From the NCBI GenBank assembly GCA_028288485.1, contig JAQBNO010000103.1, positions 1 to 56,666 on the forward strand: DNA of 56,666 nucleotides. Direction: 5' to 3'. The notes below the pieces were generated by a model. The model was given only the letters and a program-made list of their open reading frames with translations. It was not told the DNA's origin and did no database searches. Position 1 is the first letter of the stretch. Each line of letters starts with the position of its first letter. Both the position numbers and the translations under genes were made by a program. Positions 52,932-56,666 of this stretch are shown one piece after another. The DNA comes from Segetibacter sp. GTDB lineage: Bacteria; Bacteroidota; Bacteroidia; Chitinophagales; Chitinophagaceae.

Positions 52932-53414
52932 ATGTCTTTAGAACAAACAGGGATTTTTGAAGCCTGCAGGCAAGGTAATGTAGAACTGGTTGAAAAATTG
53001 TACGCAGCAAACCCGGAAATCATAAATGCAGAAGATCATAAAGGATTTACTCCTTTAATACTTGCGGTATATAATAACCAACCCCAAATTGTTGACTTTT
53101 TATTAAAAAAAGGAGCTAAACTTGAACCCGGAGACATGGCCGGAAATACTGCGTTAATGGGAGTTTGTTTCAAAGGGTATAAAGAAGTTGCAGAACAACT
53201 ATTGGAAGCGGGAGCCGACGTTAACCAAAGGAACAGTAACGGGGCTACGGCACTAACCTTTGCAGCAACATTTGGTCACCAGGAAATCGCAGAAATGTTG
53301 TTGAAGAATGGAGCTGATATAAATATTCCGGATGCAAGAGGAAAGACGCCCTTAGATCATGCACGGATCCAGGAAAATTGGAATATGGTCGATTTAATAG
53401 AACAATACCAATAA
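52932..53414 (+). CDS. Ankyrin-repeat protein
   Basis: 160 aa, almost entirely ankyrin repeats (about four): KGFTPLILAVYNNQPQIVDFLLKKGAKL, MAGNTALMGVCFKGYKEVAEQLLEAGAD, SNGATALTFAATFGHQEIAEMLLKNGAD, and a capping repeat RGKTPLDHARIQ, shown here as short matches only. No signal peptide, so cytoplasmic. Protein-binding scaffold; partner unknown. In other bacteria similar small ankyrin proteins sit with catalase genes, but none is adjacent here. Confidence 0.9.
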   Translation: MSLEQTGIFEACRQGNVELVEKLYAANPEIINAEDHKGFTPLILAVYNNQPQIVDFLLKKGAKLEPGDMAGNTALMGVCFKGYKEVAEQLLEAGADVNQRNSNGATALTFAATFGHQEIAEMLLKNGADINIPDARGKTPLDHARIQENWNMVDLIEQYQ

Positions 53415-53490
53415 AGCGTACATTAATAATACTGCATTTCTACATGTTCAAATATCGCTAGTGGTTTTAAGTCGAACTTGAAATATCAGA

Positions 53491-53517
53491 GGTCAAAATG
53501 AGAACCTCGTTTTGACC
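53491..53517 (+). terminator. Hairpin after the ankyrin gene, possible terminator
   Basis: GGTCAAAA (53491-53498) pairs with TTTTGACC (53510-53517), extended inside by GAG/CTC. A T5 run occurs only 13 nt further, so it is a weak terminator or simply a hairpin. Confidence 0.4.
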
Positions 53518-53671
53518 GTTATCGGGATCATTTTTAGCGTATCATGAAGCGACAATTTTACGTTGACTTGTCAATAGTAACATTTCTACAAATAAACACG
53601 CAGCGCCGCTGTTCACCCTAATAGTAAATTAAATTAGCTGCGTTATACATATTCATGCAGGTCTACTTAAA

Positions 53672-54802
53672 ATGAAATATTATATCATAGCAGGAGAAGC
53701 CAGTGGAGATTTACATGGGTCTAATCTTGTAAAACAACTTCACCAATTAGACGCCGCTGCAAATATTCGTTGCTGGGGTGGCGATTTGATGGAATCTGAA
53801 GGAGCCACCCTTGTCAGGCACTACAAAGACCTTGCTTTTATGGGCTTTGTTGAAGTGATCATGAACTTAAGGACTATTCTGAAAAACATTAAGTTTTGCA
53901 AACAGGATATTCTTGCACATAAGCCCGACATTTTAATCTTAATTGATTACCCCGGCTTCAATATTCGTATAGCAGAATGGGCGAAGAAAGAAGGAATTAA
54001 AACAGTCTATTATATCTCGCCGCAAATATGGGCCTGGAAGGAAAACCGCGTTCATACGATAAAAAAGAGTGTAGATAAAATGCTGGTCATCCTCCCATTC
54101 GAAAAAGACTTTTACAGTAAGTGGGAGTACAAGGTTGAATATGTTGGACATCCTTTAATAGAAGTAATTGAGGATTATAAAGCAACCCATCCGCTCCTTC
54201 AGCACCGGGGTAAAAAAGTTATTGCGTTGCTTCCGGGAAGCCGCCAGCAGGAAATAAAAATCAAACTACCGGTTATGCTTGAGGTAAGCAAAGCCTTCCC
54301 GGAATATGAATTTGTAGTGGCAAAAGCGCCGGGGCAGGAAGACAGTTTTTATGAATCCTTTCTCGCTTCATATGCGAATGTTTCTGCCGCAGCAGGAAAA
54401 ACGTACGAAATATTAAACCAGGCAACTGCTGCTCTCGTTACCAGTGGAACAGCAACATTGGAAACGGCATTATTTGGTGTACCTGAAGTTGTTTGTTACA
54501 AAGGCAACCCTATCTCCTACCAGATTGCAAAATGGGTTATAAAAGTAAAATATATCTCGCTCGTTAATCTCATTATGGATAAGCCGGTTGTAAAGGAATT
54601 GATACAACACGAAATGACCACAGAAAACTGTATTGAAGAATTAAAAGATCTGCTTGAAAACCCTGTAAGAAAGAAACAGCTTGACCGTGATTATAAAGAT
54701 TTAAAGGACCTTCTTTCTTTAGGAGGCAATGCTTCAGCCAATGCGGCGAAAATTATTTACGACTTTGGTTCTATGGTAACAAAACGGTTGCACTCGCAAT
54801 AG
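53672..54802 (+). CDS. lpxB: Lipid-A-disaccharide synthase
   Basis: 376 aa, GT19 family. Begins YYIIAGEASGDLHGSNL, the LpxB N-terminal signature, with RCWGGDLMESEGA, QIWAWKENR, LLPGSRQQEI and TSGTATLETALFG, all at their usual spacing. Joins UDP-2,3-diacylglucosamine and lipid X to make the lipid A disaccharide at the inner membrane. Not next to lpxA/lpxD/fabZ as in Proteobacteria; the gene appears alone here. Confidence 0.95.
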   Translation: MKYYIIAGEASGDLHGSNLVKQLHQLDAAANIRCWGGDLMESEGATLVRHYKDLAFMGFVEVIMNLRTILKNIKFCKQDILAHKPDILILIDYPGFNIRIAEWAKKEGIKTVYYISPQIWAWKENRVHTIKKSVDKMLVILPFEKDFYSKWEYKVEYVGHPLIEVIEDYKATHPLLQHRGKKVIALLPGSRQQEIKIKLPVMLEVSKAFPEYEFVVAKAPGQEDSFYESFLASYANVSAAAGKTYEILNQATAALVTSGTATLETALFGVPEVVCYKGNPISYQIAKWVIKVKYISLVNLIMDKPVVKELIQHEMTTENCIEELKDLLENPVRKKQLDRDYKDLKDLLSLGGNASANAAKIIYDFGSMVTKRLHSQ

Positions 54803-55017
54803 CGGTGCACCAAATAAAGGCTTATCGTTTACAGCGGCACGGAACCGCATACCCAAGATGATGGTAAGGAACCGGTTATATTACAAAAAGCATTTCGTTT
54901 CGTGCTCTTAATTCGATCCCCTCTCCCATCCTTTAAGACTTCCATAAGATTTTGGGGTACACCTTAATATTCTTTTCACTTTTTCCGGCTCTGGTTTTGC
55001 TTAAGATGGCACATTGT

Positions 55018-56154
55018 ATGAAAAACATCACCCCCTTTCTTTTGCTGATCGCCTTATTTAGCGCGTCATGCAGCTCAACTTTACGCAGCATTTTCGGTAA
55101 TAAAACGGCACATGAAAAATATGCGAAAAAACTTGAAGACAAGCTCCCCGGCGAATCACCGGAATTGAAGCAGTGGCTTACAGTTTCTAAGAGAGCGTTG
55201 GAAGATGCACAAAATATTCAGTTGCCATACCGGCAAAACGGTTACTTCCATTCCGACCGCCCACATTCCCTTGGACTGCAGTTTAAAGCCAACTTTGGAG
55301 AGCGGATAACCTTCACCCTTACAAAAAAGGCAGGATCGCCTTTAGTCATCTTTGCGGATCTTTTTAAACAGGACGAAAAAGTCTCTCACCTGTTTTCGGC
55401 CGACACCAGCATTAACCAGTTTAGTTTAGATGTTGAGGAAACCGGCACCTATATTCTCCGTTTGCAGCCGCAATTGTACCACAAGGGCGAATACGGCCTT
55501 TCTGTTTCAGTAGGACCTTCACTAGGTTTCCCGGTATCCACCAACAAGGCCAGTATCGGAAGCTATTGGGGCGATAACCGCGATGGCGGCAAAAGGCTGC
55601 ATGAAGGGATCGACATTTTCGCGCCTAAACTCACGCCCGCAATTGCTGCTGCTGATGGTTCTATAACAGGGGTGAAGGAAGGAGGCCTCGGCGGCAAAAC
55701 GGTTTGGCTGAAAGTGAATGATAAAAAGACCTTTCTTTATTATGCACACCTCGACAAGCAATTGGTGCAGGAAGGACAATCAGTAAAAAAAGGTGAAACG
55801 ATTGGGCTGGTCGGCAATACCGGTAATGCTAAAAACACCCCTTCTCACCTACACTTTGGCGTATATACTTCCGATGGCCCTGTAAACCCATTTCCATTTG
55901 TAAACCGAAGTATTAAAACAGCCCCGGCAGTTCCTGCGAAAAATCTTACCGGCTTCTTAAGGCTAATTAAAGCACAAAAAACAGCTGCAGGTATTGTAAT
56001 CAAAGCGAATACAGACCTGGTGCCGTTAGCTGTTACTGCTAACGGATATCTTGCCGAACTTCCTGGCGGAAATATTATTCAAACGCCTTTTGCTTCTGTA
56101 AAGGTGTTACAGCAACCGGTAAAGCCGCAAATTCAAAGCGTGGTACGTTACTAA
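55018..56154 (+). CDS. M23-family peptidase lipoprotein
   Basis: 378 aa from ATG 55018, chosen because it begins a lipoprotein signal (MKNITPFLLLIALFSASC, lipid Cys18); an in-frame TTG at 54952 would add 22 unlike residues. Middle region is beta-rich. The M23 (LytM) domain starts about residue 185: HEGIDIFAP, YYAHLDKQ and SHLHFGVYT supply the zinc ligands (HxxxD and HxH), so the enzyme is probably active. Peptidoglycan endopeptidase in the cell envelope; N-terminal beta-rich domain may bind the wall. Confidence 0.88.
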   Translation: MKNITPFLLLIALFSASCSSTLRSIFGNKTAHEKYAKKLEDKLPGESPELKQWLTVSKRALEDAQNIQLPYRQNGYFHSDRPHSLGLQFKANFGERITFTLTKKAGSPLVIFADLFKQDEKVSHLFSADTSINQFSLDVEETGTYILRLQPQLYHKGEYGLSVSVGPSLGFPVSTNKASIGSYWGDNRDGGKRLHEGIDIFAPKLTPAIAAADGSITGVKEGGLGGKTVWLKVNDKKTFLYYAHLDKQLVQEGQSVKKGETIGLVGNTGNAKNTPSHLHFGVYTSDGPVNPFPFVNRSIKTAPAVPAKNLTGFLRLIKAQKTAAGIVIKANTDLVPLAVTANGYLAELPGGNIIQTPFASVKVLQQPVKPQIQSVVRY

Positions 56155-56277
56155 AAATAATGTACAAAAAGTGAATTTATGTGTGGCTTCCGTGCCTGTT
56201 TTGACGGTGTTTCCGTTATAGTAATAGTAGGAATATGGCACTTTTTACTGGTCTTTTTTGTACTTAGCAACCGTTCA

Positions 56278-56613
56278 CTATTCAACATCGTCCGCGCCGC
56301 CGCGGCACGCTTGTACGGTTTTACTAACTTCCGCCAACCCGGTAAAGTTGTTATTGTAAACAGTGCTTGAGTTACTTAATAAATTTCCATCGTCAGGATT
56401 AAAATAGCCTAAAACTTTTACGGTAAAAGTACAATTAGTAAAGCTCAGGGGCGAACTTACTGTACTCACACAGGTTTTACCTGCATCGTTATCGCCAGAT
56501 ACAATTTTCATATTGTTGAGCCTGGTGAGATCGAAATCACCGGTAATGCGAACGTTGGTAAGGGCAAGGGGAGCATTTTTGTTCATCGAAGCTCTTATTG
56601 CCTCAGCCGTCAT
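56278..56613 (-). pseudogene. Truncated exported beta/pentapeptide-like protein fragment
   Basis: 111 aa on the minus strand. LTNVRITGDFDLTRLNNMKI and SPLSFTNCTFTVKVLGYF resemble Bacteroidota proteins with short beta-helical repeats (GDLDLT-like, FxNCxF). The normal N-terminal signal peptide is missing: an in-frame stop occurs close upstream (about 56647). At the 3' end family resemblance fades after VYNNNFTG and the frame runs into a degenerate repeat end (56298-56316). Probably a broken gene; assembly edge effects are unlikely since both breaks lie inside the window. Confidence 0.5.
56298..56316 (+). repeat. Degenerate interspersed repeat end (L type)
   Basis: CGCCGCGGCACGCTTGTAC matches about 13 of 19 bases of the L-type end, mainly GCAC and CTTGTAC, and is preceded by AACATCGT as in the 22807 copy. 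Confidence 0.45.
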
Positions 56614-56666
56614 TGTTTTTTGTGCAATCCTTACTACCGTAAATTAAAAAGGGGATTTTAACTCCA

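Overview
The window looks like a chromosomal segment of a Bacteroidota bacterium, most plausibly family Chitinophagaceae. Evidence: a SusC/SusD outer-membrane pair, a second TonB-dependent receptor with an N-terminal carboxypeptidase-like domain, Bacteroidota-style -7 boxes (TAnnTTTG) before several genes, AT-rich starts without strong Shine-Dalgarno sequences, and an exported/lipoprotein-rich gene set. No phage, plasmid or transposase gene is visible; the taxonomic call is inference from gene style.

Layout. 1-237: trailer end of a CRISPR array (four 30-nt repeats, three complete spacers, degenerate last repeat); leader and any cas genes lie beyond the left edge. 690-6817: trans-4-hydroxyproline catabolism: a DapA-family deaminase, 4-hydroxyproline epimerase, a FAD D-amino-acid (D-hydroxyproline) dehydrogenase, an APC amino-acid permease on the opposite strand and a divergent AraC regulator. 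7793-24805: a SusC/SusD pair followed by six exported hydrolases arranged as two triads, each S9 prolyl-oligopeptidase-family peptidase, S10 serine carboxypeptidase, amidohydrolase of the prolidase-containing type. 24976-27944: 1-pyrroline-5-carboxylate dehydrogenase and proline dehydrogenase. Read together, 0.7-27.9 kb looks like a complete route for proline/hydroxyproline-rich peptides: SusCD uptake, periplasmic trimming at proline bonds, amino-acid import, and oxidation of Pro to glutamate and Hyp toward 2-oxoglutarate semialdehyde. This is the most interesting unit of the window and is an inference from gene content.

27.9-33.1 kb is housekeeping with debris: an SDR remnant, tRNA-Cys with its terminator, a nucleoside phosphorylase, a frameshifted four-helix-bundle gene, dapF, a CorA transporter and a Nudix hydrolase. 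33.1-39.6 kb holds a tandem-NBD ABC ATPase (first site degenerate) and, on the minus strand, a PIG-L deacetylase, a 56-aa membrane protein, an unlisted 40-aa membrane protein whose stop overlaps the next start, and a sodium:solute symporter. 40.3-45.6 kb is a four-gene phosphorelay set (PAS kinase, receiver, receiver-PAS-kinase, receiver). 45.9-56.2 kb has a PolX-like PHP protein with a degenerate polymerase site, a TonB receptor, an unknown membrane protein, a Tat-exported aldo/keto reductase, an ankyrin protein, lpxB and an M23 lipoprotein; a truncated gene lies at the right edge.

The intergenic DNA shares a family of short interspersed repeats. Its ends resemble TTGCGTCGCACWCTTGTAC or TTGTGTCACTCACTTGTAC and are found at about fifteen places, sometimes as inverted pairs about 100-290 bp apart. 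Several gaps also contain degenerate low-complexity micro-repeats. No mobile-element protein that could move them is present here.
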